A stretch of DNA of 64,000 nt. Source: Mesotaenium endlicherianum (Eukaryota; Streptophyta; Zygnematophyceae; Zygnematales; Mesotaeniaceae). The notes beneath the pieces were generated by a model. It saw only the letters and a program-made list of their open reading frames with translations. It was not told the DNA's origin and did not search any database. The DNA is taken from contig WELA01003924.1 in the NCBI GenBank assembly GCA_009602735.1, positions 1-64,000 of the forward strand, written 5' to 3'. Within the stretch, counting starts at the first letter, position 1. Every line of letters begins with the position of its first letter. Made by a program: the position numbers and the translations under genes. Positions 1 to 9,324 of this stretch are shown one piece after another.

Positions 1-1221
1 GTAGTCTAGCAAATGCAGCAGCAGCATTGGCATCTATTGGCTGAGTAGTGTCCTCAACATTCCCTCTCGCTCCTGCAACACCAATTCGTGCCGCGTTCAG
101 CCGGTCACGTATTTGACCTAGGGGTACATTGAGTTGTACAGCAGAAGGTGGGTTTAGAACATCGGCCCTCGCTGCCATAAGTTCTTCAACAGTGCGCTCG
201 TCAGCTGGCTGTCCTTCCCTCCTTTTCGTATCTTCAGCAGCCTTTGCGAATTGTTCAACTTCTAATCTGGCTCTCTCCTCCTCGGCTTGCTGTGCTGCGA
301 CTGCGGCTATAGCAGCTGCCTCATCTGCAGCCTCTCTAGCTGCAGAATCTGCCACTGCTTCAAAATAGGTACGGGTTCCCGCTACATGGCTGTTCGCCTA
401 GTTTTCGACATTCTCGTTATCGGTTCTCCATGTCTTGGGAGTTGCTTGTTTGAGACCTTGTCCTTACCATACAAAAAAGACTGTCATAACTGCTTCGATA
501 CCACTAAAATGAATCGCCTTGCCAATCAGGCGATTAACAATTGATAAAGATCTTTATATCAGCAAGTAATCTTTATGGTATTTTCCGTTAATTGAAACAA
601 CAGCAAAAGACCACACTAGCAGTGAATAATACTCGTAAGTCAAATGCAAGTAAACTAGCATCAATAATGCAATCAGTAAACTCATGCATAAGCAAGGTTG
701 GAAGACAGTGCGTATTAATGGCTTCTAGCCTTGGATTCAGATCTCTTTCAGTCAGCTGTACAAGAGAGTTGGCCTCGTTTTCGAATGCCAAACTCGAGAG
801 CAGTGCCTAGCATATGTACAGGGAATGAGTTTACTGTTCAACGGCCCGTGCGATGGCACCGCCTACCCGGGAGTTAACCACGTTGGTAGGACCTCGGTTA
901 ACCAAATCCACCGCCATCTCCCATCATCCCAAATCGCCATCCATCATAGGGATGTCATTTGACCATTCATCTAGCATACCACACTTAGATGCATATCGAG
1001 GTAGTTCGCTGCTACCGAGTACGGAAGTTAGCTGGCTGTCAAACAATGTGTCAGCAAGCTGACTTTAGTTGGCTTCAGCCTGCTGCTTCCGGCTGAGTCC
1101 TCAAATTGATAATTATGTAAAGTCCAGCGGACTGAATACTACATGAAGTTCAGTAGGCTGAACTTAAAGAACTATTATATTTAGATGAATATTATATCTA
1201 CTAACATATCGATTCATTACA
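1..1221 (-). mobile_element. Ty3/Gypsy element family A, copy A1: 5' LTR and start of gag
   Basis: Minus-strand 5' end of an LTR retrotransposon that runs out of the window at base 1. Reading from the right, it has an LTR (505-1221), a Met-tRNA-type primer site next to it (about 492-503), and a gag start near 470 (MVRTRSQT-type N terminus) followed by an Ala/Glu-rich coiled region. The same parts recur in copies at 40580-43878 (minus) and 54572-58567 (plus), which supports the family assignment. It looks broken, with a few breaks in the visible gag. Its age cannot be estimated because the second LTR lies outside the window. Confidence 0.8.
505..1221 (-). repeat. LTR of copy A1
   Basis: About 717 bp that match, on the opposite strand, the LTRs at 43161-43878 and 54572-55303. 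The element-sense start is TGTAATGAATC, and the end lies one base before the primer site. These three LTRs are the clearest interspersed repeat of family A in this window. Confidence 0.8.
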
Positions 1222-2501
1222 CTGGAGGAGTGGAACTGAAAGGCACCTGTCCCTGGTGAGAGCTACAATGACATGTTGCTGAAGCCCACAAGAGACCATC
1301 ATCATGGTTTGCAGGACATTTTTGATAAGAGCTATAGAGGTCTATCTTCATTTGGTGTTCTTTGTCTTCTCATGCATATATGGTTCTTTGAACAGTTAGC
1401 AAAGGAGACAAATGCTTATGCTGCTTTGCACTAGGCTAAGGGCTGGAATACCTTGCATTGCTACTGGGATTGTCATCTTCCATGGCTTGCGCATGGCTAT
1501 GGGCTTGTATGCCCTTCCTAGTCTCAGATGTTATTGGAAGTGCTTATTGAAAGGACCCATTATTCTTCCTAGCTTTGGCCGATTCGTGTCTAGAAACAGG
1601 TTCAAAGAAATTAGAAGGTACTCTCATGTGAAGGATAATCATAATGAAAAGTATTCTCCTCCTTACTCTTGATAGTACAAGCTATGGCAGTTGAAGCCTA
1701 TCACTGACCTTGTCTTGAGTACATCCAGGAAGTATTATAGTCCAGGAGAGACTTTGACTATTGATGAGAGGACTATTCCAATTAGGGATGTGCAGTGTTC
1801 TATTAGAATATGCAACCTGAGCAAGCCTTACAAGTATGGTATTGAAGTTCTTACTGTATATGATGCTATCACATATTTTTGTTATGCATTCATCATATAT
1901 GACAGAATGGAGAGAGATGGCCTGAAGAGTGATGTGGTTTTAGACCTTGTAGCATCGCTCCATGTTAGTAGATTGTTCACTCTTGTTGTGGATGGTGGAT
2001 TCACCTCTCCTAACTTGTTTCAGCAATTAGCTAGACTTGGTCATGGTGCTACAGGCACAAAAATTACTAATAGAAAGAACTACCCGGCTAATGATGTGTA
2101 GATGAAGCCTAATAGTCATCCTAAGGGTCAATGTAAGAATGTCATAAATGAGAATCCTCCTATGATAACATGCATGTGGCAGGATAAGTAACTTGGTGCT
2201 TTTCTTTTTACAACTGCAGGAATAGCGCCTACTACATAGAGTAGGCGTAATGGTAAAGGTAAGCTTGTCATCCCTGCTCCTCAATTGGTTGAGCATTATA
2301 ATTTGTACAAGGATACTGTGGACCAGTATGATGGCTTGTGTTTAAAGAGGAACTAGAGTGCGGAGCGAGTGTTTATCAATAGAAAGTGGTAGCATCGAGC
2401 ATATTGGGGTATTTGGGATGGCTTGCTAGCAAATGATTTCATCATACTAAAGATGGTCAATAATGCAGCTGATAGGTATGAGACGTACTTAGATATCATG
2501 G
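1222..2501 (+). pseudogene. piggyBac transposase remnant, N-terminal and catalytic part
   Basis: Decayed DDE_Tnp_1_7 (piggyBac) transposase, the enzyme that excises and inserts piggyBac DNA transposons at TTAA sites. It begins against the A1 LTR with a FFEQLAKETNAYA block. It changes frame once at about 1.43-1.46 kb and then stays in a single frame to 2501. Recognisable blocks are VSRNRFKEIRRY, YSPGETLTIDER (first catalytic Asp), KPYKYGIEV, TLVVDGGFTSP (second Asp), LVEHYNLYKDTVDQYD (third Asp region) and RKW-HRAYW. About seven in-frame stops fall between 1670 and 2390, so it is dead. The C-terminal part resumes at 8275, because a second transposon sits inside it. No TTAA-flanked terminal repeats were found. 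The family call is firm; the age is old. Confidence 0.85.
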
Positions 2502-2537
2502 CACATGCAGCCCAAATGCCCATTTTTTGGACACTTA
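2502..2537 (+). repeat. Left terminal inverted repeat of the RAG1-like transposon
   Basis: Starts CACATGCA (2502-2509) and carries GGACACTTA at 2529-2537, with 19 bp between them. The right end has the same two blocks in inverted orientation. CAC as the first three bases is the most conserved feature of RAG recombination signals and of Transib ends. Confidence 0.65.
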
Positions 2538-2709
2538 GGTACTTTTTATCGCCATTTGCGGCGATTTTGTCGGAATGGTCTGAAATATGGGATACTAGTA
2601 GATAACCCCCATATATATACCTCCCTAAAGTTTCAGGCACAGCTTACATATTCTCCATAAGTTATTACACTTTTAGTGAAATTGAAGAATATGTCAACAA
2701 AAGTGGAAA

Positions 2710-3460
2710 TTGTCACTTTCTCTCATTCTTGTTGCTTCATACAAATGACCATCAGTTGCTCAAAAAGTTCCTAATGGACTCCAAATTTAGAGTTTACTAA
2801 GGGCCCTTATAGGTAGCCATGAAATAAAAAATATATGAATTTTCATAGAATCACTTTAAGTCATGGGCCTCCAAAGTTTGCCATGTGGCGCTTTTTACAC
2901 ATGTGAAGAGTGGCCGTCCGTAAAATGCGGTATGCTTGTAGTACGGATCTGAAAATTGTTTTTTTGGATTTTTCATGCCCCTATAGAGCTATTGGTGAAA
3001 TTTTGGGTCATTCCATTCAGTGAGACCCGAGATATGCACACAAACTGAAATCTGCAAAAGTAAGCGATATTTGAAAAAATATTACATGTTGCACTATTCT
3101 TTCACTTCATACAGATGGCCATAACTTGTACTCCACTTTCTTGAATCCCCCCAAAATTTTAGGAGGCATTAAGGACCCAACTGGGTAACCATGGATCAAA
3201 AAAAAAATCAGTTTGCATCAAATCATACCAGGCTGTGAGCCTCCAAAATGTGACATGTGGAGTTTCTCGCACACGTGAAGCATGCCAGTCCGTACAATGC
3301 AGAAACACTCAGAGTACGGATCTGAAAATGGTTCTACTAGATTTTGAACCCCCCCATAGTGTTAATGGTCAAGTTACAGCCCATTTTAAGCACCATAGCC
3401 CAAGATAGGGCCCCTGAGTTACCCATGCAAAAGTAGGCGATAAGTCGGGTATTTCTTGAA
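2710..3460. repeat. Two degenerate tandem units of about 370 bp near the transposon's left end
   Basis: Two diverged copies with the same order of landmarks: CTTCATACA.ATG.CCAT (2735 and 3105), GGGCCTCCAAA/GAGCCTCCAAA followed by CATGTGG, ACACGTGAAG-type, CAGTCCGTA-type and AGTACGGATCTGAAAAT (2939 and 3317). A third partial start (CAAAAGTAGGCGATAAG) follows near 3430. The region is AT-rich and non-coding and lies between the left terminus and the first ORF. Subterminal repeats in other DNA transposons bind transposase; that role is only an inference here. Confidence 0.6.
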
Positions 3461-3997
3461 AGCTGACATTTTTTGATGCATGTGTTGAGTGGCATAAGTT
3501 AGCAACCTGGCATTGTGTCATCCTATAACTTTGCATCACTTTTCTCCTATGTAAGAGGATTGCATAACAGTCTTAAGTTTGAAATTTGAAAGTGATTTGA
3601 GACCTTAGTGGTTTTTTGAAGTTCAATAGAATGTACGCGTAAAACAATTGACATTTCAGTATACAGACTCTCATAAGTCCTACTACATGTGCATTTCATT
3701 CTGTGCCATATTTTTGGTATGTAGGTAAAGGTGAAGTCTACATGTTCACATAAATTTTTTATCAAAAAATGAAAAAAAATATTTTTAAAATTAAAAAAAC
3801 ATAAATTACAAAAATAAAAAAATTACCAAAAAATCTTCTGAATCCATTTTTTACCACCTACCTACCTACCATCCGCCTATAACTCTGTACACTTTCATAC
3901 AAAAGGTCTTTTTCAAGATGAAACTTGTAGAACAGCCCTCCCAGGATGAGCCTGCACCAATGCCCACACCCAAAAGCATAAGAATCAACCCAATAGA

Positions 3998-4663
3998 GTG
4001 ACCATGGCAAGACCCCAAAGCAACACAGATATGCCTAGAGTTGCAGGTGGCAGATTTGTGAAGAAGGTGGCGCCTACAACAAGTAATGCTGCCAGTACAC
4101 AAATAGATACTTCTACAAGGACACACAACAAAGTGGAGAGATATAAATCAGATATGTTGAAGTTTGCAGATGAGAATAGAAGCTTGAAAAGAAAAGCAGC
4201 AGATAGAGAAGTGCAAATTGCACACCAGTTTGTGGGTATCAAGAAAGAGCTAAGAGCTGCTAAGAGGGAGATCAAGTACCTGAAGCAGAAAGTGTTGACA
4301 GCAGCACTTGTATCTTCTGCAGCAAAGAGGCGTAGAGTCGGTGGAGAATCTGCGAAGACGTGGCAGAGAATGAGCAATGACTTAAAGCTCTTCATGGGAG
4401 ACAAGTTTGTATCAGAGACAAACATGACCAAGTCCTTGACCGCCTTCTTGAACAAGCCTGACAACAAGGACATGCTAGAAGCAATCATGGCTGAATTGCA
4501 CTTAAAGGAGCGCGTAGAGGAGGCCACTGTCAAGCAGATTCAAGAGCAGTGGGATGACAAGCTGGGATTGGCCATAAAGTACAGATTGAAACTTTCCCAA
4601 GAGCAATATCAGATGCTTGTGAACATGTTGTCTAAGACCTACTCTCAACAGACAGGGTTGTGA
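3998..4663 (+). CDS. Coiled-coil basic protein, likely N-terminal part of the RAG1-like transposase
   Basis: 221-residue open frame, not matched to a named family. It has a basic N terminus, a heptad-like helical stretch (about residues 45-105, rich in Lys/Glu/Leu), a nuclear-localisation-like AAKRRRVGG (about 109-117), and a C-terminal helical segment with LSQEQYQMLVNMLSKTY. It sits 140 bases upstream of, and in a different frame from, the catalytic core on the same strand. It could be a separate ORF, an upstream exon or the front of one transposase gene. The short stretch between them has a helical RKVEKLAAKIYADV in a third frame, which favours a decayed or spliced single gene. Start: first ATG of a long open frame, after about 550 bases of AT-rich sequence. 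Confidence 0.5.
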   Translation: MTMARPQSNTDMPRVAGGRFVKKVAPTTSNAASTQIDTSTRTHNKVERYKSDMLKFADENRSLKRKAADREVQIAHQFVGIKKELRAAKREIKYLKQKVLTAALVSSAAKRRRVGGESAKTWQRMSNDLKLFMGDKFVSETNMTKSLTAFLNKPDNKDMLEAIMAELHLKERVEEATVKQIQEQWDDKLGLAIKYRLKLSQEQYQMLVNMLSKTYSQQTGL

Positions 4664-4805
4664 GAGCCCAGGTGTTTACAAGGCACAAGTATTCGTCTCC
4701 CCAAGATTGCTTCTAGGAGGAAGGTAGAGAAGCTGGCAGCTAAAATATATGCAGATGTCAGTCCCCAGGAGAGTGCAGATGGACTCAGTGTAACCATGTG
4801 CATGA

Positions 4806-6128
4806 GGTTTTGAGACAACGAATTCTACAGTTAGAGCTTCGTCCAGGCCGAGTTGTAAGGGTACAAGTTATTGGGATGCGGCTGTCCTACATAGAGGAGT
4901 GAACCAGACCACCATCGCTGTGAAAGTCATTACAAAAGATAGCTTAGGCATGACAAACTCAGCAAGGAATACTTGTACAGTCGTGTGTTTTGAAGGCGAA
5001 GACGACTACAACAGCATACAAGCTGTGTCTTCAAGGCTGCTCGAAGACTTGGAGGAGGTCAATCAGGCAGGCTTGCACGTGGGGGGTGGGCTATTTAGAG
5101 TAAAAGTGTATCAAGGTGGGGACTACAAGTTCAGTAATAGCTTGTACGGGCTGACAGGGGCAAGCTCAACGTACCCGTGTTTGTGGTGCCTCGTGACGTT
5201 GAAGGACATCCACGACAGGTGTCAGCGCGGTGCGAGCGTCTCCCGCACCTTGGAGGGGATGAAGGCTGCAGCACATGCTCCTGACATGGACAGATTGCCC
5301 ATGACCTGTCCCCACTGCTCAAAGCACTTTGAGCACAAGTTAGACATGGACAATGATGTCATGAAGACGACACGGGGTAAGCCAGAAAAGGAGAGCACGA
5401 AGGCGAGGATAGACTACCAGCTGCAGCACCAAGGACAGAGGCACAAGAAGCCCCCTCTATTTAACATCCCGCCCAATGACTGCGTTGTCTGCATTTTGCA
5501 TTTGAACTTGCGGATTTCTGCAACCTTGTACGAGAGAACTCTCCATGCATTCCTACCACCAGGACAAAAGAAGGAAGATGAGTTCTACAAGATTCTTAAA
5601 GATAAAGTGAAGGCGAAGATACCTAAGGAGGCGGTGAAGGCCCTCAGCAAAGGCGAGAAGAGAAACCGGGCGGCGAAGCCAAGCTTCATCGGTCGAGAGT
5701 GCCACCGCCTCCTGGAGCACTTTGTAGAGCTGGCAGCCTGTGTCTTTTGTGACCTGCCTACAGACGCGAAAAAGTTATAGGCAGTGTTAGAGACATGGGA
5801 TGCATATGGAGTGTGTTTGGCTGCCCTCATGGAGCCAATATCCTCAGAGGACACATACGCAGAGAGAGAAGCAAAGGCTTCCCTTGTGGAGACACTTGCT
5901 GATGACTTTGAAGATAAGTTTGTGGCGGCATGCGCTGCTGACCAGATTATAGAGTACATGCACATCCTCAAATGCCACATAGGTGACATGATACGAAGAC
6001 ACGGGGACCTTGACCAATTTAGTGGTGAAGGCATTGAGGCATTGCATCAGCGGAGGAAATCAGCTAAGACCAACAAGAGGCAGGTCATGGTCGACGCTAC
6101 AGGAGGGTGTATAGCAAAGGAAGGATAG
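4806..6128 (+). pseudogene. RAG1/Transib-like transposase catalytic core
   Basis: Predicted DDE transposase core. One frame runs from 4806 to 6128 with a single in-frame TAG at 5778-5780. Landmarks in order: a candidate first Asp in SYWDAAVLHRG (codon 4875); GGDYKF with Asp at 5121; CLWC at 5178-5189, placed 19 residues after that Asp as between RAG1 D708 and C727; CPHC further on; KKPPLFNIPP; PSFIGRECHRLLEHF; a YMHILKCH pair (His codons 5961 and 5976) spaced like RAG1 H937 and H942; and EGIE, whose second Glu (6036) is 20 residues after the second His, as E962 is in RAG1. A basic tail (EREKRKKVVIKR) continues to 6304 in another frame. The single stop and the frame changes suggest recent decay, or unseen introns. 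The enzyme would cut at the CAC ends. Alternative: a related but unnamed DDE family. Confidence 0.6.
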
Positions 6129-6361
6129 GCCAGACTATGCACCAAGAGAGTGGGCAAAGAGCTCTGTCATCCATCATAGAGCTGCCAATAACTAGGAATG
6201 AAAGGGAGAAGAGAAAGAAGGTGGTCATCAAGAGACAAGCGCTGGCACCATTGGTAACAAGAACAAGAACGACAGAAATTGGCGATTGTAGTGAAAGCAT
6301 GTAGAAGCACCTGCTGTAGACAAACAATAGAAGTAGCGCTAGGTAGAAGATTAGGTAGTAG

Positions 6362-7482
6362 CTATAGGCAGCTCACCTCCAAAGGTGGTAGCTTCCTCCT
6401 GCAGGCAGCTATCTCTCGAGCTCTCTTCATGAGCTCTCGCCCTGTCAGGTTCTCGCCTGGAACAAATAACTTTGGTGCCGCTTGCTCACGCTCCTTCTGC
6501 CGCTCTTCTTGCAATCTGTCCTCCTCTGCTCTGTGCACCTGCAGCTGCCTGACTTGCTCTGCAATCTTTTCCCTAGCATCTCTCATGACTTGTATAGCAG
6601 CTTGTCTAGCTACTTTAGTATCAGATGGAGGCAGAGGTTGAAAGGCAACATCAAAGTCTGCTTTTACTTGTGCGGGTGTGCGCATATCCTCATTCCTACG
6701 CATGCTTAATTCACGAGCTACTAAGTCAGCAGCTTCCTGCAACTCGCAAGCTTTCCTTAAGTTCTCTTTCTCTCGAGAAACTCTCTTTTGTTCCTTCTGT
6801 ACAAGGCTTGCTCTTGCTATATCTGCAGCCTCTATCATGGAATCTTTCACACAAAGTCCACGAGCAAGCATCCTATGACAATAATCAACTAGCCTGTAGT
6901 GTCTATGTTGTGAGGTGCTTTCCAAACTAGTCTGTCATAGCACTGATCAGGAGCCAGCACAACATACCCCCCCCTATTTAAGATTGAAAATGAAAATTTT
7001 AAAGTAAGTGTTTTTTCTCTTGACTTGTTCATCCTCCAACCTATGAAGAAAGGGGGGATGATAGCAACAACCTCCCCTGACTTTGGTAACAACTTTGCTG
7101 CCCCATAGCCCAAATCGGCATTCACACTTTAAAAAGATAGGAGGGCATCTAAGTCTTCTACAGACCAACAAACTCTTCGAATGCTCCTGGACACCATAGG
7201 CTCTGTTTTGGTGATATAATGTGTGACTTTTGTGCCTACTCTCTCAAACAGAGTCTCAAACAAAGCTTGAGGGACATTCACATCAACCATGCGAAGACCT
7301 GCCTGAGGAGTAGAATCTAACCTTGCATACAGACGTCTCCTATAGTTTGAATGCCACTCCTGACGGTCCACCTCAACGGCTCGCATGAAGGACTTGCTGC
7401 ACCTCTCACAGTAGGAGAGTCCTCTTCCTCTTTGTAGGCCGCAATTGCTGCAGTAGTTCGGAAGTGAGGCCATGTTGTACAT
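6362..7482 (-). pseudogene. Convergent zinc-ribbon and coiled-coil protein of the RAG1-like transposon
   Basis: Minus-strand gene that meets the transposase tail to tail about 60 bases apart. Reading starts at 7482 (MYNMASLPNYC). A zinc-ribbon-like C-x2-C-x10-C-x2-C follows (YCSNCGLQRGRGLSYCERC), then a globular segment with VNVPQALFETLFERVG and WSVEDLDALL. One in-frame TAA (7129-7131) interrupts before GWRMNKSREKTLTLKF and LNRGGYVVLAPDQCYDRLVW. A change of frame near 6.9 kb leads into a long charged coiled coil (about 120 residues) and a C-terminal FVPGENLTGRELMKRAREIA. The function is unknown. It occupies the place that RAG2-like genes have in ProtoRAG, but shows no kelch repeats and no PHD finger, so it is not RAG2. 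It may be an accessory DNA-binding or regulatory protein. Confidence 0.5.
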
Positions 7483-8232
7483 GGCTCACCTGGCAAACTT
7501 ACTTGGCTGCCTTACCTGTCAAACCCCCACTTAATGGTAAACCAAACCATAAGATATGTAAGAAGATATAAAGGACAAATTTATGGTAGTAATTACTGTT
7601 CTGCAGCTCTTGTTGCAAGGCATATCTCCATCTGGCCGCTCATAATGACTTTTAGTGCAAAACTATGTTAACCCTCATACTGGTCAAATCAGCCTGCAAT
7701 CCTAAATGATGAAAAAGACGTTGAAAATGGCCCATTTTACGTTTCAAAGAGGCCTCTTACTCTTTCGTTTGTATACAGGTTACTTCAGCCCGCTAGTACC
7801 CCTTCACACAATTATAACTCAAACCGTAAAAAAACTTATCTATGCAAGAAAGGCCACGGTGAGTACCGGAGCAACTCATTTATGCATCGTTCAAAAGAAG
7901 AACAGAACATTCTAATCAACTACACAGAGAGTTAACGCGGCTGGTATAAAGCAAAAAACGCCATGTTCTTACTTTAAATAGGCTAGGTACTTGCAAGTCT
8001 GGCGGTTTGTACAAGCGTGGTTGTCTCTATAGTTTACGATAATCCCCACTGTTTGTCTCGTTGGGTTTGCCTACAAGTATATTATAACTTTCACTAAGAA
8101 GACTAGAGCTATAAGAGCGTAAATAAGAAGTTAGGAACTGACAGCAGAGAGGTCAACATTCGCCTTCTTAACTTCCTCAAAGTGACGCGAAATGAACAAA
8201 TCGGTACTTTTGAGTAACCCCTGCGCCAAATT
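7483..8232. other. Non-coding right arm of the RAG1-like transposon
   Basis: No coding signal that I trust. This stretch is upstream of the minus-strand gene and would hold its promoter. No clear repeat pairing with the left arm apart from the terminal inverted repeat. Confidence 0.5.
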
Positions 8233-8269
8233 TAAGTGTCCGTCAATTTACCCGCGTGTGTTGCATGTG
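8233..8269 (-). repeat. Right terminal inverted repeat of the RAG1-like transposon
   Basis: The reverse complement starts CACATGCA (8262-8269) and has GGACACTTA at 8233-8241, with 20 bp between, one base more than on the left. The bases between the blocks are only partly alike. Confidence 0.65.
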
Positions 8270-8274
8270 GGAGG

Positions 8275-8579
8275 AGATGTGTTCATTTCAGCATCCTAAC
8301 GAGGCTGGCCCTCTTAGAGCGGTAACACGGATTACTACTGCTCTACCTTCTCACGGTGGTAGATGTACCCATAGGCACTTTCCTTCGAGGATTCCCAATC
8401 AGAAGTATGAGTGTTGTAAGGTGTATGTTGCCGGTCTTCACTGCCAACGTAGCTCAAGGAATAGGTCGACAAAGACGAAGTACAAGTGTTTCCACTGTGA
8501 AGTTTCCCTTTGTGCAGCACGTTGCTTTCAAGTGTACCACACTAATGGAGCTATAAAGCACCTAGATGTAGGACCTTGA
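8275..8579 (+). pseudogene. piggyBac transposase remnant, C-terminal cysteine-rich domain
   Basis: Continuation of the piggyBac transposase that starts at 1222. Shows the family's C-terminal zinc-binding domain: HRHFPSRIPNQKYECCKVY, then STKTKYKCFHCEVSLCAARC and CFQVYHTNG, ending at a TGA at 8577-8579. In piggyBac enzymes this cysteine-rich domain contacts the transposon ends. With the inserted transposon and 5 extra bases set aside, this frame follows on from the left half, so the piggyBac copy was already present when the second transposon landed. Confidence 0.8.
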
Positions 8580-9324
8580 AAGGAAGCTAGGCAGAAGTAG
8601 AGATTTCGACGATTTTGTAAGACTCGCGTATATTTTCCTTTTCTTCATGTTTAATGCTGTATGCAATATATAGTATATGCCATGCGTATATGAGTGTAAA
8701 TAAACGCCTGCATTGATAGTTGAATTTAAAATTTATATTACCATGATTTATAAGCAGTATTTCATGTGTTACAAAGGACAAAAATATTTTTTTGAATTAT
8801 TAATTCATTATTTTAATTAAAGATTAAAAAAAAAACAGGGAGAAGACAAGAGTGTAGTAGTGTTGTGTATGACATATCATGACAAAAAACGTGATGAACT
8901 GCTCACAAAGAGTGTTCATGTACTTGACCCTATTTGAGATCAAAATGCACCCGAGAAGAAAAGGCGCTCCTATGTGGGTGCATGTCCTTGGAAATTTGCA
9001 TCTTCTTCAATACTTCTTACATCAGCCCAAGATTTGAGGTATTGACTCATGATATGATAGGGTGGCTCTAGTCTAAATCCCAGGCCCTCAAGTATTGGCA
9101 ATTATGAGATACAATGCCTCAAAGTTGGAGAAATATCGCGCGCTTATTTCAGCATCATTAAATGCTATTTACATTATTGATAAAATTAATATCAAAATAT
9201 GAAAAGGACAAAACCTAAAATCTTATGATTTGTACTTTTCAAAACTTTGACTCATGGCCCCATCGGACTAGTATTGTGAGCTACGAAAATTCCCAAACAT
9301 GTGCTCAAAACGCACCCAAAAGTG
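8580..9324. other. AT-rich stretch without recognisable gene
   Basis: AT-rich DNA with an A-run near 8826-8836. It lies between the piggyBac C terminus and the 5'-truncated chromovirus. It may hold the piggyBac right end, but no terminal repeat was recognised. Confidence 0.5.

Larger units (their letters stand above)
2502..8269. mobile_element. RAG1/Transib-like DNA transposon inserted in piggyBac
   Basis: A 5768 bp unit bounded by imperfect inverted ends (2502-2537 and 8233-8269) that both start CACATGCA and both end in GGACACTTA, lying inside a piggyBac remnant. Removing the unit plus 5 bp on one side brings the flanking piggyBac halves back into one frame, as expected for a 5 bp target duplication. 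The flanking pentamers themselves (CATGG and GGAGG) no longer match. Contents are a 5' repeat region (2.7-3.45 kb), a coiled-coil ORF (3998-4663), a transposase core with RAG1-like residues (4806-6128) and a convergent minus-strand gene (7482-6362). CAC-initiated ends and 5 bp duplications are known traits of Transib and RAG transposons. The boundaries are well supported; the superfamily name rests on motif spacing seen by eye. Confidence 0.65.

Noticed and set aside
1670-2390. Several in-frame stops in the piggyBac frame as a sign of an altered genetic code
   Set aside because: The oxidase gene and the whole element B1 read with the standard code; the stops fit ordinary decay of an old copy.
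3866-4533. Minus-strand open frames opposite the coiled-coil ORF
   Set aside because: Shadows of the plus-strand coding sequence, with hydrophobic biased composition.
5101-5200. Plain zinc-finger protein rather than transposase for the CLWC protein
   Set aside because: The later H-x4-H and Glu at RAG1 spacing and the transposon ends around it make a transposase more likely, though not proven.
6362-7482. RAG2 homologue
   Set aside because: Position fits, but no kelch repeats or PHD finger can be seen.
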